Shown here: piece by piece, positions 44,996 through 58,000 of the stretch
How the letters are laid out: every line of letters starts with the position of its first letter
Numbering within the stretch: position 1 is the stretch's first letter
Source: Entonaema liquescens
Lineage: Eukaryota; Ascomycota; Sordariomycetes; Xylariales; Xylariaceae
Assembly (NCBI GenBank): GCA_902805475.1
Contig: CADCSX010000009.1
Coordinates: 310,001 to 374,000, forward strand
Direction: 5' to 3'
DNA length: 64,000 nucleotides
Made by a program: the position numbers and the translations under genes
The notes under the pieces: model-generated
Told to the model about the DNA's origin: nothing
Databases searched by the model: none
The model's input: the letters and a program-made list of their open reading frames with translations, nothing else

Positions 44996-46180
44996 ATGTC
45001 GTCGAAAGTCATAGCAAAGATTTCGCTATCAGATCTACAGGGTCCGGATATTCCCCCCGTAGCTTCGATCACAGATGTCAAATATCTATCTTCCTACAAC
45101 TGGATCGAATCGCCCAAACCTACTATTGCTGTCCCTGGTAGCCCGGCACTTTGGGCCGCCCCGAGGGTCCCTCAGAGACTGAACAAGGATTCAGGTCTTG
45201 TCTACATTGCGCAAAATGCGGCTCGCCACCCCGACAGTCCTCTTGAGCCCTTATTCCGTGCTCTTTATATAACAAACCCTTCTTTCGATATCCGACCCAT
45301 CGATGTCGTGACTGATAGAAACAATATCCGCAAACTTCTGTCTTTCGTTGACCCTACCGTATCGAGGAACGGACTCGAGGAGTTCACCATTAATATTGAG
45401 GTTACTAAGAATACCGCAATATTCAGTCGTGACGAAACTGCAACTCATGAGTTCATCGGCCCCCATGAGTTCAGGGGTTTTGGGCACGAATTCGAGAAGG
45501 CTTGTACAACCAACAAGATTGTCGGCAGTACTGGGCATCACAGAATTATCTCGTACCGCTTCGGTGGACTAAACATCGTTGTCCGCCATGAAACAGATGG
45601 ATACGTAGATACTAAGGCCACCCCGTCTTCTTCTACTAGCAAGGCAGCACAGTCACCTTCTGATCTAACCAGCATACTCGAGTCGCTGTCTCTATCGCCG
45701 ACTAATAGCAATCTGGGCACTACTAATAAGGGTTCGAAGTTAGTTATTCAGCAAGACGGCCAACCTGTCCCCCTTAACTCAACGCTTGAGATCAAAACTC
45801 GCGTGTCCCACAAGCCTCTCGAGATTCGTGAGGTCGCAGCACAGTTATGGGTGTCACAGACCCCCAAGCTAGTACGAGCTTACCATCAGCGCGGAGTGTT
45901 TCAGGTTCCAACGGTGGAAGATGTCACAGCCCAGATCAAAAAGTGGGAAACCGACAACCAGAGGCACCTGAAAAAGTTAGCTGCCTTGATTCGAAGAATC
46001 GTCAATCTAGCGAAAGACTGCGACGAGAGTATCACACTGAGGTATGACAAGGGGGAAGACAAGTTGATCCTGTCGAAACTTCCTAGGAAGAAGATACTTC
46101 CTCAGGACTTGTATGCGAAGTGGGGTGTAACTAGTACTACGGCGACGGGTACAGGCGCCACCAAGGCAGTAAAAGTTTAG
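44996..46180 (+). CDS. conserved fungal protein of unknown function
   Basis: A single-exon frame of 394 residues with no signal peptide or membrane segment. Strong blocks are YNWIESPKPTIAVPGSP, VYIAQNAARHPDSPLEP, LFRALYITNPSFDI, VTDRNNIRKLLSFVDP, GPHEFRGFGHEFEKACT and HRIISYRFGGLNIVVRHETD. I recall close fungal relatives of this protein in databases under the name geranylgeranyl pyrophosphate synthetase, but there is no aspartate-rich DDxxD prenyltransferase motif in this sequence, so that name looks like an old misannotation. A basic helix (RHLKKLAALIRRIVNLAKDC) is near the C-terminus. Conservation of the E-H-E/F region and FGGLNIVVRHE could indicate a nuclease-like fold, but this is speculation. 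The single exon and clean start favour a functional gene. Confidence 0.8.
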   Translation: MSSKVIAKISLSDLQGPDIPPVASITDVKYLSSYNWIESPKPTIAVPGSPALWAAPRVPQRLNKDSGLVYIAQNAARHPDSPLEPLFRALYITNPSFDIRPIDVVTDRNNIRKLLSFVDPTVSRNGLEEFTINIEVTKNTAIFSRDETATHEFIGPHEFRGFGHEFEKACTTNKIVGSTGHHRIISYRFGGLNIVVRHETDGYVDTKATPSSSTSKAAQSPSDLTSILESLSLSPTNSNLGTTNKGSKLVIQQDGQPVPLNSTLEIKTRVSHKPLEIREVAAQLWVSQTPKLVRAYHQRGVFQVPTVEDVTAQIKKWETDNQRHLKKLAALIRRIVNLAKDCDESITLRYDKGEDKLILSKLPRKKILPQDLYAKWGVTSTTATGTGATKAVKV

Positions 46181-46387
46181 TCGGGCAGTAGGTAGCAGTT
46201 TTCCTGGTTTAAGCGAGTCAATTGGGGCGAAGTCCAATATGCCTGTTAGCAGAAGCATTGACCTCTGCTAAATATAATGTCTTGACCCATCACGGAATGA
46301 CGTCCGATCTGTAAACATACTCGAGTGCCTAGGAGAGATAGCATGAAAACTAATGCATGTATTAAACTATATGAAAGAACCGTATTT

Positions 46388-47897
46388 CTAGATACGGTCC
46401 TTCGCCCAAGGATGTTGACGATCATATCCGTCACATAGAACTGTGTCGCGCTCTATATCGCCATATTCCTCGCGTGTCTCGAAATGTGTAGTTCGTATTA
46501 TCCCTCGGGGTAAAGGGGGTTGTATTGCTACATGGTCTTTGAGGTGTTCTATAGAATCGGAGCGCATAGTGCTTTGAGAGCCTATCGTCGTTAGGACCAC
46601 GCCGCGATTGAAGTTGTTTATTCTGCGATAATATGCGTGCGATGAACTTGATTGTGGGCTATTCGCCATTGTTGGACCGGGCCATGATGGTATACCAGCT
46701 CGAGAGCCCGAGCGTCGGGTAAGTCTGTCTCCAACCGACTTTCGCGATGAAGTTAATCTTTTGAATAGAAGAGTCTCTGATAGGATATTGGCCAAGCTCG
46801 GAGCGCCGAAAATAAGGAACATGCAAGTCATCTCAGCGAGAGCCCAGAGCATCACGGGTGCTGCGTGATAAAGTTTATCATCGGACCTAGAGTAGTTGAG
46901 TATTGCACGAAGACGTAACCCTGCTGAAGCACAGCAACTAATGTTTCCCTAGCGTTAGCATTCTGTCGCGTGCCGACTTTGGACAAGCCCAGAAGAGAAA
47001 AGAAGAATGAAGGATAAGCCTAGCTTGCCATTAAAAGAAATAGAGTAAAAATACAAATGAAAAGAGAGAATCTTATAAGAGATAACCGATCGCACATACA
47101 ACATGCCTATGGCAAAGATAACCGAGATGCCCACTCTCCTTTTCGTTGATAGATCTAAGCGCCAGATAACACATTGCGGTAAAAGTAGAATGGTAATATC
47201 TGAGCAAAGATTCAGCACGGCTGAGGTGGTATTGAATGCTTTCCTGTTAACCGGACAGGAGCCACCGACGAATAAGAGGTTCCAATTCTTCTCAACCGGA
47301 AGACAGGCAAAGTTCATGAGGAAGAGAGTTACGATGTAGAATACGATATTCGCGCCCAGCACGCCATAACAGAGCCAGAAGAAGTTATTTCGTATGCCAT
47401 ATGGGATAAGTAGTTGGATCCAATCCAGAAGAATTGCCGCTTTTATAGTTAGGACCGTGCCGATGTAGAAACTGCCACTAAGGAATAGAGGAAAGAGAAT
47501 ATCCGACATATCCTTTAAAAGAACATCCCATTGATGAACGAAGGCTCCGGGGTTCTTCACCAACTGGTAACTGAGGTATGCGACTACAGCATAACAGCCC
47601 AGGGAGAACACCATTAATGCTATAATCAAATATTAGAATAGGTATGTGGTTAGTGCGGTGCGTGAATTGCTTACCATCAGAAAACCCGGCTTTTCTTAGA
47701 AAGAATAACCTATGACATGCCCGAAAAATGACAGCTATGGTTGTGAAGGCCAAGCATATTGGTATCACGGCTTGGACAATGTAATTCCTGTTTGGCGGGT
47801 TTTCAAAGTTTGATACGACACCATTCGGCGGATCGAGGGCCGGCACGTCCAGGAACGTATCCAACTCGGCTGAGGCAATGGATGAGAGGACCGCCAT
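46388..47897 (-). CDS. rhodopsin-domain (PTH11-related) integral membrane protein
   Basis: Exons 47675..47897, 47100..47619 and 46388..46937 give 430 residues; joins read FSDALMVFSLGC and IGMFCCASAGLRLRAI. The N-terminus is extracellular-like with a run rich in Pro (VPALDPPNGV), followed by seven hydrophobic helices from about residue 33 (NYIVQAVIPICLAFTTIAVIF) onward. This is the layout of the fungal rhodopsin domain (PF20684), relatives of which in pathogens include the PTH11 receptor. Conserved pieces are AILLDWIQLLIP and CPVNRKAFNTTSAVLNLCSDITILLLPQ (the C-P and N-S-x-x-N-x-x-x-D stretches typical of the family). A long Ser/Arg-rich cytosolic tail of about 130 residues ends the protein. 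It is likely a sensor at the plasma membrane; the ligand is unknown. The start at 47897 is chosen because it gives the usual short N-terminus; an upstream in-frame ATG at 48032 is possible. Confidence 0.78.
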
Positions 47898-50800
47898 TAG
47901 ATGATGTCTTTCCCGCCGGACAACCCCTCCCACATCGCTCGAGTCCCAAGGCCAGAGCGAGATGAAAATGGGAGAATGCTGTCGGTGCAGCAAATAGTGG
48001 TTATAAAGAGGGAAACTCTCCAAAGCCGACACATGGCCGCGAACGAGTGGGTAAGAACTCTATCTATACGTTAGGTTCAGTCAAATTCATCTATTCGAAA
48101 TGGCAGCCCCTCAGGCAGGATGCGTGGCCGGCGGGCTGACATGCATACGAATCAACGTGGTAAGTGGGTAAGAAAGTATCAAAACGGAGCTGTTTGAGTC
48201 AGCACTACAGGCCAGCTGAGAAATAGTAGGGTGACATCATGTAGTACTCCGTAAGCAGGCTATGTCTTTTTATAAAAGCCTACTCGCCCTGGGTGTTGAC
48301 TGGAACTGCCAAGACTTGTGCTGATAGGTTGTACGTGATGGGCCAACATCAGCAAGCTCATCATATTGGCTAGGCCTATACTTGTGCCCCCAGGTACGGG
48401 ACCAAGCTTTCGGTGGAGGAGGAGTTATATCGGTAAGGTATGATTTGTCTTAGTCGTGCCGAGGAAGTCCACGAGATGTGTTCTATGTGCTAGCGACAAA
48501 GAGGACTAGAACAAATCTCGAAGGATCTCGGCTAAGGTCCTACGTAGACACAGCAGAATCGATTAGGTATCTAAGGAGGTTAGCTAGGATAGATGGCATG
48601 CATGGAAGGTTGTATCGAATCAACCAACTGCCACGTTCCGTGTAACAATCATTGCCTTAAAAGAAGCAAGCCATCTCACACCCTCATAGATTGGGTGCGT
48701 GGATGCGAACCAATGATTAACTTTCGCATCGCATAGCTCTCTTATGTGAGACTGCGAGGCACCGAATTACGCATCGCCCTACATTATGATCATGTTAATC
48801 TACCAGCCCACGTGTCTTGGACTTCTTGCTTTTTTTTTTTTTTTTTCTCCTACAAAACGAGTCGGTGATGTGTTGACGCCTCATGTGAAATATAGTATTC
48901 CTAGAAACAAGAAAGACCATTCTCATTGTAATCATTCAAGTATCCATGCCCGAGGGCGGGGTACATCGACTGACCTGACGTGAGCTCGGCTTAGTGCAAG
49001 CTTCACTGAATCCTTTCACCAAGTCCAATCCAAAGACATATCTTGACAGGCAATTGAATCCTAACACAATATCAACTAAACGGCTAAAACCAAAACCCGC
49101 TACTTTCGCTGACCTCTTCATTATTATTACGTGCTTGTTATGATCAAACAACCTTCGACGATCCTTTGCGGGGCCGAAATGCGCTCCTGAACCGTGGGGC
49201 CGGCGCGTGGCCTGGGTCCCGCCATTATTCTATCTAACCCAGGAAGGGCTAGCCGGAATGCCTTCATAACCTATCGCTTACAATATAGTAAGCTCTAAGA
49301 AAGACATCTCTTTTAAGGCTTGACGGAAACTATAAAATGGCCGTAGTTAGATCAAATGACCATAAACTCTCAAAACCTACCTAGGATCTTGTCTTATGTT
49401 CAAACTATGCTTCTGTATAAAGTGACAAGTTAATACAAATAACTATTACCTTAAACTGTCTCTTACCTATAAAATCTCCGAGGTGGTATTTGAAATGTTT
49501 CTAATAATAGCACATTGAACTATTTGAAAAACTCCGAATCGTATAACCTTAAGTGCACACGACTCTGCTAGGTAGCGCTCAGACTACGATCTCGGGCCTA
49601 GCTCGGCCCGTCGGTGAACTCATCTAGAATCTAGGAGCACATCTCTCATCATAGAATGGAATTATATTTGCAGTGGTTGCAAGAGTGAAGCTAAAAACTA
49701 GCCCGATATTGAGACGCCATTAGAACGCCCTATACACAGGTAGCAATACAAGAGAATGGGGTAGCTGAACTAAATACATATTGGTACCACGGCATGATCG
49801 GGATACCTACCTACCATCTATACCCGTGCAACTAATGAATACAGGAAGACATAAATTCCAGTCCTCTATTCTAACACATTAATTGAAATAGAAACTAAAG
49901 CGTTCTAAAGGATTACACGAAAAGCATCTTCACAAACTGCACTGAACTCTTCTTCAAGCAAATTATAGTCTTGAGTTACTAGTGGAAGGAATTTCTATTA
50001 TCTCGTGTGGTAGAATCTCCATCCTCTGTGCTAGTATAGATCGAGCATGCGTTTATCTTAGCCAAAAGTACTTACCTTCATCTGTTACATCAATACGCTA
50101 TTTTCAAGAGGGTACGACCGATAAACAAGTCATAAACTTCACTCAATGAACCCCTTGTTATTTACTAGGAGTAAATATCTTGCGATATGATTGTCGAAAG
50201 CCATCAGGTATTTACGAAATTCACTAATAACCAAAGTTAGAACATATTCACCGCTAGATTCCTGGGTGTACAAGCTAGTAATAAACATGGAATATTGGAC
50301 TGGGTTTATCGTAAGCTGACGTGGAGAGTTTATGCGGCTGAAATCCGTCTCAGGCTATCGACTCAAGTAACCAATGCTGCCCAAGCTCTTCTAGAACATT
50401 GGTACATCTGAAACAGCATAGCTTTTCGATGTAAATCGGCAAGTTTTGCGCGCCGTTTTATTATGTGACAGTTGTCTCCAACTCCGCCTCGGGTAAATTC
50501 TTGATTCCAGGTTTAACACTACCTACGGTAGTTGCAAGTATCGACTCCAGTCGTGATCAGGAGTCAAAATCCGAGCGGGGACGGCCAGCCTAATGTTTGG
50601 AACCACTGATTCCAAATACGTCGGGCTGATTATCAAGAAATAGTCTCAACTGGATTTGAGGAGTTTGGCCCTTTTATATAGCTTCACCTTTGTAAGCATA
50701 TTGTGTTGGTCTCTAAGGGGCTTACGCACCTCGCACTGAAGCCCTTCGAAACCAGATTGTTCACACACATAACCCTATCTCGAAAACGAAATTTGGATCC

Positions 50801-52367
50801 CGCTGAGAGATATAGTCATGTTTCGCGTTGACAATTTATATTTCATAGAGTTCCTTTGGTGCCTAAGTACCTATCTACCTAGCTCCACTCCTAAGGTTTC
50901 ACGATTGCAACGAGCCATGTGCTACCCTCACATCGGAGAATATTGTCAGCTTTATTTTTAGATATTTGCTAGCATTCTACTGCGTTTATTATCATTGGCT
51001 TAGATGTTCTTGTTAATAAGAGTCTCATAAGCTTGAATCATGCAAGCTACCTATCACAATATGTACCACGGATTATGGCAATAAAAGATGGTAGTCATTG
51101 CTAACAAACTATATACTAGGTAAATGAAGATAAACTACTTATTTTTATAGCTGGTAATTAAAATTGCTTATGCTGCCTTTAGAAAAAAAAAGGAAGAGTT
51201 GCATTACATGCTATTTCCCCCCTTTCCCCTTTCTGGTATGCATGCCATAATCACTGCGTGCATCGAACGGGCATTAAGTTGGAGTATATCCTGGAGTTAT
51301 ATTACCGACGGACCTCATCACTTGCTGGGAAAGAGCGTAATGCATCAAGCCCCTTGCTGTCGGTAACCTCCACTCCGGGATTAAGGTGGGTCCTGGATCG
51401 GCTCGGAACCGGATACGGAATCGGAGGTTACGGTGCTGGTCTAAAGTTGGAAGTCACGCTGCGCTTTCTGAGGTCGCGACGGCTAAAAGCAAGACATATT
51501 TTTGCTTCTGGGGGCTCTTCACATGGTCCGATAATAGTTGGGTTCAATCCCGAGAACTAGGTAACTACATCCAAGTGCCTCTGTCTAGATTTGACACAGC
51601 TACGGGGCGTCAACTCGCCAAACGCCTTGAATTTTTGGAGACTAAAGCATCACTCAATAGACATGCATGGAAATAGATAGATAGCCCATTCACTGGAAAT
51701 CATCTGTGTCTAACACTAAATTGAATACGCACCCTAGATTTAGGTAACTAGCGACTTCTATTTCCTAACTTGTATCACTGTGGATCACTATCACTATGCC
51801 CTTCAATCTTTAATTCTGGTACATAGTAAACATGCACTTGTATTTAATATCTTAAATTTCTCTAAGGACCGTAGCACTCGAGGAACCCTGATGCTCTTGG
51901 TAAGAGTCACGTCGTACAAATACTTGCTAAAGAAGGCGAAGACTCCGACTTCGTGGCTCTATGTCAGTAACTTCTTACTAAACAAGTCAATGCGCATCGG
52001 AGTTAACAAGGGGTTTTAGATGCCTGAAAGCGGATTGACGTTCTATCCAGCAAGGATCAACATGTCCAACTACCGAATCAAGAAATAATAATTCCAATAC
52101 TTGAATTTCCATAGAACCAACAGCTTCTCCGCAAAAGTGGTTGAGCTAATCAAGAGCGTGACCGCGCGGAATAACCGCGTTTCATGAGACGCGAAGTTAG
52201 GTGGATATAGGCGATAGTAGACTCTTCGGTTACAGTAGAAGTGGTTAGATTTATCATAAATTCGACGATGATCCCATGCAGCAATGTTATTTCCTAATTC
52301 CTCATCATTTTCAGTCGCTCATCCTTCTCTATTCAACTAAATTCTGTACTGCCTCTACAGTGTTATC
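47898..52367. other. gene-poor intergenic region
   Basis: About 4.5 kb with no supportable gene on either strand. It holds a 17-T run at 48830-48846. Frames at 51258-51676 overlap each other in different registers and are not convincing. AT content is above that of the flanking genes but much lower than in the 59.2-62.2 kb block. Whether this is an old degraded element cannot be judged by eye. Confidence 0.5.
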
Positions 52368-53511
52368 ATGGCACCCTCAAATGAAGCTTCAGCCGTGAGG
52401 TTACCTGACATCAATAACATTTTACTCCCTCTGGCCATTCTTGGTTTCCTGCTGCAATGGGGCACGATGCTGGTCCAAGGATCCCTTGCCCAGTTCATCA
52501 TAGTAGCTTGGAGGGGCTACTTTCCAAGCGGCACACCAGTGAAGAACGTCTGGACGGGCATCTTGCCTCTCGACCTACCTCTTGTTATTCTTATAACCTT
52601 CTTCCAGTCATTATTGAACCTGGCTGAGAACCCTCACCTTGAGGGGTATCTCCTTCTTGTCGACTTACTCTTCGCCCTCACTGTCCCGGGCGTTCTTGTC
52701 ATTGCCGAAGACCGGCGTAATAGAAAGACAGGGCCTCTCAGGCAGTAAGACTTCACTCATTAGTTTCTTGCATGTGCAATAACTGACCATGGATTACAGC
52801 CCTGCGTTCTGGCAGATGTTATGGGGGTTCTTCGGAGTAGCTTCTGCTGTGTCCACTTTCACCCGCTTGTATATCAAGCATCGACTCCCCAACAGTCCAA
52901 GCATACCAGTCGAACAGGCTCAGGCACTTCCGTTCACGGCCGTGTTGCAGATTCTTCTAGTTCCAGTCGTTGTAGCACCCTATATTCTTGGCGCCACCCT
53001 TACCCAGGTCGCATACGGCACAGTAGCCTATTTTCTGAGTCCCCTCATCGCAGGACCATTCCAAGACCTTATCAGTCGTCTCATAGCTAGCACCGGTGCA
53101 ATTTTCTCGAATCCCGTGGTGCTTTCGTATTATATTGTCGGAGCATTTAGCGCCGTTGTACATTGGGCTGTCGTCGCATTCACACTCCAATCCCCAGAGC
53201 TCAGCTTATTTACCCTCTACGTCCCAAATCCCAACATTGTACAACGCGGTAGCCCGACTCAGATTTCGGAATCGGGACATCACTTCATCCAGTACGGCTA
53301 CTTATTCTTCAATATTGCCGTAATCATTCTTGGGAAATACGTCTTCTTATTAGACAAAACGGTTGCTGAAACGACTTGTGGTAATCGCCCTATGTTGAAG
53401 CTTGTAACTATTACGGCAATCGGGGGTCCCGGAGCAGGGATGGCTTGGATACTTAGCAAAAGGGAGGGGGCTGCTATTACTACTACTTGTGCTCCTATTA
53501 AAGAATCCTAA
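52368..53511 (+). CDS. polytopic membrane protein, unknown function
   Basis: Exons 52368..52744 and 52800..53511 give 362 residues; the 55-base intron (donor GTAAGA, ACTGACC branch, acceptor TACAG) joins RHPAFWQMLWGFFG. I count about eight hydrophobic segments: two before the intron (INNILLPLAILGFLLQW, LDLPLVILITFFQSLL), a third spanning LLLVDLLFALTVPGVLV, then QMLWGFFGVASAVST, FTAVLQILLVPVVVAPYIL, VLSYYIVGAFSAVVHWAVV, GYLFFNIAVIILGKYVFL and LVTITAIGGPGAGMAWIL. No family motif is recognised. Fungal terpene-cyclase-like membrane enzymes have similar lengths and helix counts but I see no matching acidic motif, so I leave it unnamed. There is no adjacent biosynthetic cluster. Confidence 0.75.
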
Positions 53512-55084
53512 TTAGGAGAATCAAGTGTTGATGCTGAGGAGGTATCTTTGAACAGATTGTTTGTTGGATCGTCGTTATTGAGAGTAATTCACCATCGGGA
53601 CTAGGCGGGTACAGGAAGTTTCAATCAAAAGACCTTAATATAGTCCGCAGAGGGGCATTTGTGCAGACTGAGTCGAGGCAGCTTGATTGTTTTCGAAAGT
53701 ATTTCCAGTACCAAATGAAGTGATGCTATTCTGACCCCTATTAGACCCACTTTTAAACTACTTTCTATGTATCAAGAAATTACGAGTCATCATACACTTT
53801 TTCTTTCCCTTCTTCCAGTAATACCACATCCTAATATATCCCCATGACACCCTGGTGTCTTATTATTTCCCATTTTCTATCCCTTTTGTAAATTCCCACT
53901 TATTAACATCTTGCCTGCCGTTAATATGGTTTCGTATTGCTATTTCGTAAGTAGAGATGGGAGTACATGGATAGGTTTCATATAAACTTCCACCCAGATT
54001 TTACGGATAGACTACCTACCTCTTGGGTAGGCGTAAATGTAGGTATTCATAGATAGAATTTCCGGGTTCTGAAGCATAAGGAAACTTGCAAATGATTATA
54101 ATCTAAGTGACTAAGCCCTATCATGTAGAGCTGGAGGTTATTCCCCTACCTCTACCAAGTACTAGCACTCCAAGGTTCACTTCCAAATACCTACTCCAAC
54201 CTCGAGACATATGGGTCGCTTAACCTGCAGTTTCAGATAATATATGGAACTAATCATAGTACCTCAGCGATAATACACTGGTGTTGTAGAGCTTCTAGGG
54301 AAGAAGAAACTGATCAGATTACCACGGTAGTTATTTTCTCATATATCAGTTATCAAGTGCTTTTCCCAAGATACGGGGCGTTGGAGTGCTCCCAGTGTTG
54401 GCCTATGGAAACAAAAGCAAGGCTGCCTTATAGGACGAGTTGGACTAATAGTCGGCGTTTGCTTATTCCGATATTGGCGCCAATGCTAACATCGACGCTT
54501 TCATAATAGGTATGTCGATTACCAATAGCCTGAAATTTTATTGTTGTGAGTTATGTATAATGCATTCCCCTATGGGTGTAAATCTTTTGAAAGCCCCCTG
54601 GTTTGCTGATAGAGTCACGAAGTATCGATACTAAAAAGCGTTGAAACAACATCGATCTGCAGTGTCATCTGTAGTGTCGTATTTGCCTAAGTCCAATAGG
54701 CGAAGGTCAGCATAAGCTTATACTCCATTCTTCTTCACCTTACGATCGAGTGGGTTGATTGGCTCATACCACGTTCGCGAACATAGAGGATGGAGTGGGA
54801 GTTACTAATGCATGAAGCTCATTTCTATCCGTTCTCCTTGTGCTCGGATTAGCATCGTAATACCGAGAGCGAATCCGGTGAACTTCGGTAAGGTGGGGTA
54901 GGATAGTAAGAATTCTAAGATAATAGAAATTTCACTGCTCACACGGCGGATAGGCATAGTGAAGGCTCACTGGAATGTGGATCATATTGCGAGAAAGGCT
55001 CGTGGTCTATGGATATATAAACTCTAAGGTCATAGTGTAAATGAAGATCGCTGCAGAGAAACCAAATCTACTTGAAAGCACCGT
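53512..55084. other. convergent intergenic region, no supportable gene
   Basis: Between the polytopic membrane protein (+) and MET10 (-), both ending here. No coding stretch is seen. Confidence 0.5.
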
Positions 55085-58000
55085 CTAGTAAACCTCCAGC
55101 ACGTAACGACCATCCTCCTTGAGACGGTCGATTTCCTTCTTCGCATCAACCTTCTTTCCGCTCGTCTTAGCTTCAGCTGCGATAGCCTCCTTGAGTACAT
55201 CTGTGACATCAGGAACAGGCCATGTCGGACCACAGAGGTAGAAGGAGCCTTCCTTTTCTATGTACGCATTGATGATGTCACTCAAAGTCTGGCGCATGCG
55301 GTCTTGGATGTAGATCTTCTGAGGCTGGTCACGAGAGAAGGCTGCACCAAGAAGGGTGATAACACCAGCATCTAAGTACGCCTCCCATTCCTCGCCATAA
55401 AGATACTCCTCGCGCTGGTGGCGCGAACCAAGATATAGGAGGATTGAGCCGATATCCTTACCCTGAGCTTTTTGCATTGCACGGTATTGTATGAATGCCC
55501 TAAAGGGAGCTAGACCGGTACCGAGGCCAGCCATAATAAGGGGTGCATCGTCGCGTTCTGGAAGTTTCATTACAGAAGGCTTGACGGACGCAGTAACGGC
55601 GGCCCCGACAGGGAGACGACTGAGATAGCGAGTCGCCTGACCATAACGGGTGCGGCCTTTAGAATCAACCCAGTCCACAACAACAATCATGAGGGCGACT
55701 GCATTCGGGGTCACCGCTTGGGCGGAGGCAATTGAGTACTCGCGACGTTTTAGAGGCCCAACTAAGCGGACAAGCTCTGGGAAACTAGGGTGAGCAGATT
55801 TGAACTCCTCAAGTACATCGGCAAACGTAATGGTATCGACCTCTGTTCGCCGTTTGAACTCTTCGGTGCCTTCCGGAGTACCAAGAGAAGCCAACTTTTT
55901 CTTCTCAAGCTCGTCCGTAGCAAATTCGGCCAAGGATTCGTAAAATCGCTTGGGAGGCTTGCCGAAAATGTCGATGTTCTGCACTAGCGATTGATAGACG
56001 GTTCTCGTTTCTACGACGCTTGGATCTTCCGGGAAGGTACTTGGACAAGGTCATCTGCATCCAACCCATATGACTCGATGAACTCGCGGACGAGATCAAC
56101 ATCATTGTCCGCGTGTACTCCAAGAGCCTCTCCAATTTTATAGGTCAAACCAGAGCTTCCTAGGTCGAATTCAATATGGAAAATGTTTCGATCATAGGTT
56201 GCGGGCGTAAGCCTCCGATTTTCCTTGACGTGAATCGTGTATGTCTTGACAGTCAGGTCCGGACGTAGAGCAATGTCGGTATTATAGGCCTCTTTGAAAA
56301 CGAGACCCTTTGCAGCAGACTCCCAACTGCTAAGCTGCGAGTCTTGCTCAGGTTCCCGCTTATCAGATATAGCAAAGCTATTTGTCTTCAGAACTTGAGG
56401 GAGAGTTTGTGGTACATCATCGGTATCCGCGGCCCAGGATTCTGGAACGTCAAAATGCTTAAGAGACTTCTCTAAGGCATCAAGACATTCTTCCAGAGTA
56501 GGAGGATTAGCTTCAAGGGTTACTAGCTTCTCTAAAATCTCATGTTTGAGATCAGGTTTTACAATCTTTAGGAAAGCAAGTTCAATTAGTAGTCTGGCGG
56601 CGTTCAAGTCTGTCTCGAATGCTGGAGACGAAGATGAATCCAAGATGTAGAGCGAGATATTTCGCGCTTGCACATCCTTGCGAATAGTGGGGGGTATCCG
56701 TTTCTCGGCGTCTTCGTCTTTGAAGTTGGGCAGCTTCAGGATCAATTTGCCGTTATCCTTAACACTTCTAGATGCTGCCACCTCCTTCAGTAATTTCTCT
56801 TCGCCTACGAGGACGACATCTGCTTCCTCGGCTGCGTAAGGTGCGTCGATGGTGATCTTAGACGTCCTTAAGTCAGATCGGACAACACCACCCTGAACTA
56901 AGTTGTCGTGGGATTCGTTAAAATAGACGTTGGTGGTGGAATCTTGCGACAAGAGGCTAGCGATGACACTTGGGGCAAAGATGGCAACCGAGTCATCGGT
57001 ATCCCAGAAAATGTACTGCTCGACAGACTCGAACTGTGGTAGCTGGATTTGAGAAACCGGGTTCTTAATCGTGGCCTGAGTAACCGCAGCGACAAAGCTC
57101 GATGGAGTGAATGCGTGAGATGCCGCATATTTAACATCCGCGACAACCGGCGTCGAAGACCATTTGCTCGAGAACGAAATTGCAGTTAGAACATCCGAAT
57201 ACAAGATGGATTGGACTGAAGCATCGGATACAGCAAGTTCATTTGCAACTTGTCCAAGAACTGCAACATGCGTGGTAGATGCTGGAAGAGCCTTAATAAA
57301 GGCCTCTTCAATGAATGGCCTGTATATTCTGACAACAACAGCTCCTACTTTGATTCCATCGGCGGCAAGTTTAGGCACGACCTGTTTAGCAAGTTGGGCT
57401 TCAACGCTACCAAAAACGACGTAGACAGTCTCGGCGGAATCATGGCCGACGTATTCAAATGGCTCGTAATCGGTGCCGAGCTCATCGTTAAAAGCCTGTA
57501 GGAGCTCTAGAACCTTACCAGCATCATCGAGGCGTTTGTTCAAGGACTCGGCTGCCTTAGAGACCTTCTTAAAGACCTCGGCAACACCAACCTGACTTAA
57601 GACATCGATAACCCTCAATGTCTCGCGGGATGTACGAACACCGTCGTAAAGGTGAAGCGTTGGCAATATCTTAGCCATTAATGTAGAAAATAGCGAAATA
57701 TGCTGCGCTTCGTACGCTGAACCACTCGATACAAGACCTAATCCAAGCTCTTCAGAAAGTTGTAGAGCAGTGCCGTATTCCGCAACGAGGCCCGTATCAG
57801 CGGCATAATCGGTAGCCGCTACATGGGCGACAAAGGGGCTCGCAACGCCGTACAGCAAAGCTAACTGGTCTAAGGCGGAACGAAGATGGCGCAAACTAAG
57901 CGATGGTGCCAATAGAGTTTGCGGAATATCTCTCTTGCTTAAATCGAAGTCTTTTGAGAAAATATACCCAAGGGCAAAGGCACCAGCGCCTGAACGGGTC

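Noticed and set aside
48830..48846. 17-T run as a terminator or transposon tail
   Set aside because: No adjacent small RNA gene or transposon relic; simple T runs are common in fungal intergenic DNA.
51530..51560. tRNA-like T-arm (GGTTCAATCCCGAGAAC)
   Set aside because: The expected D-arm, anticodon arm and acceptor pairing are absent in the 70 bases upstream, so this is a chance match.
51258..51676. Two overlapping plus-strand frames
   Set aside because: Different registers over the same DNA, no domain, no splice link, and no start context of note.
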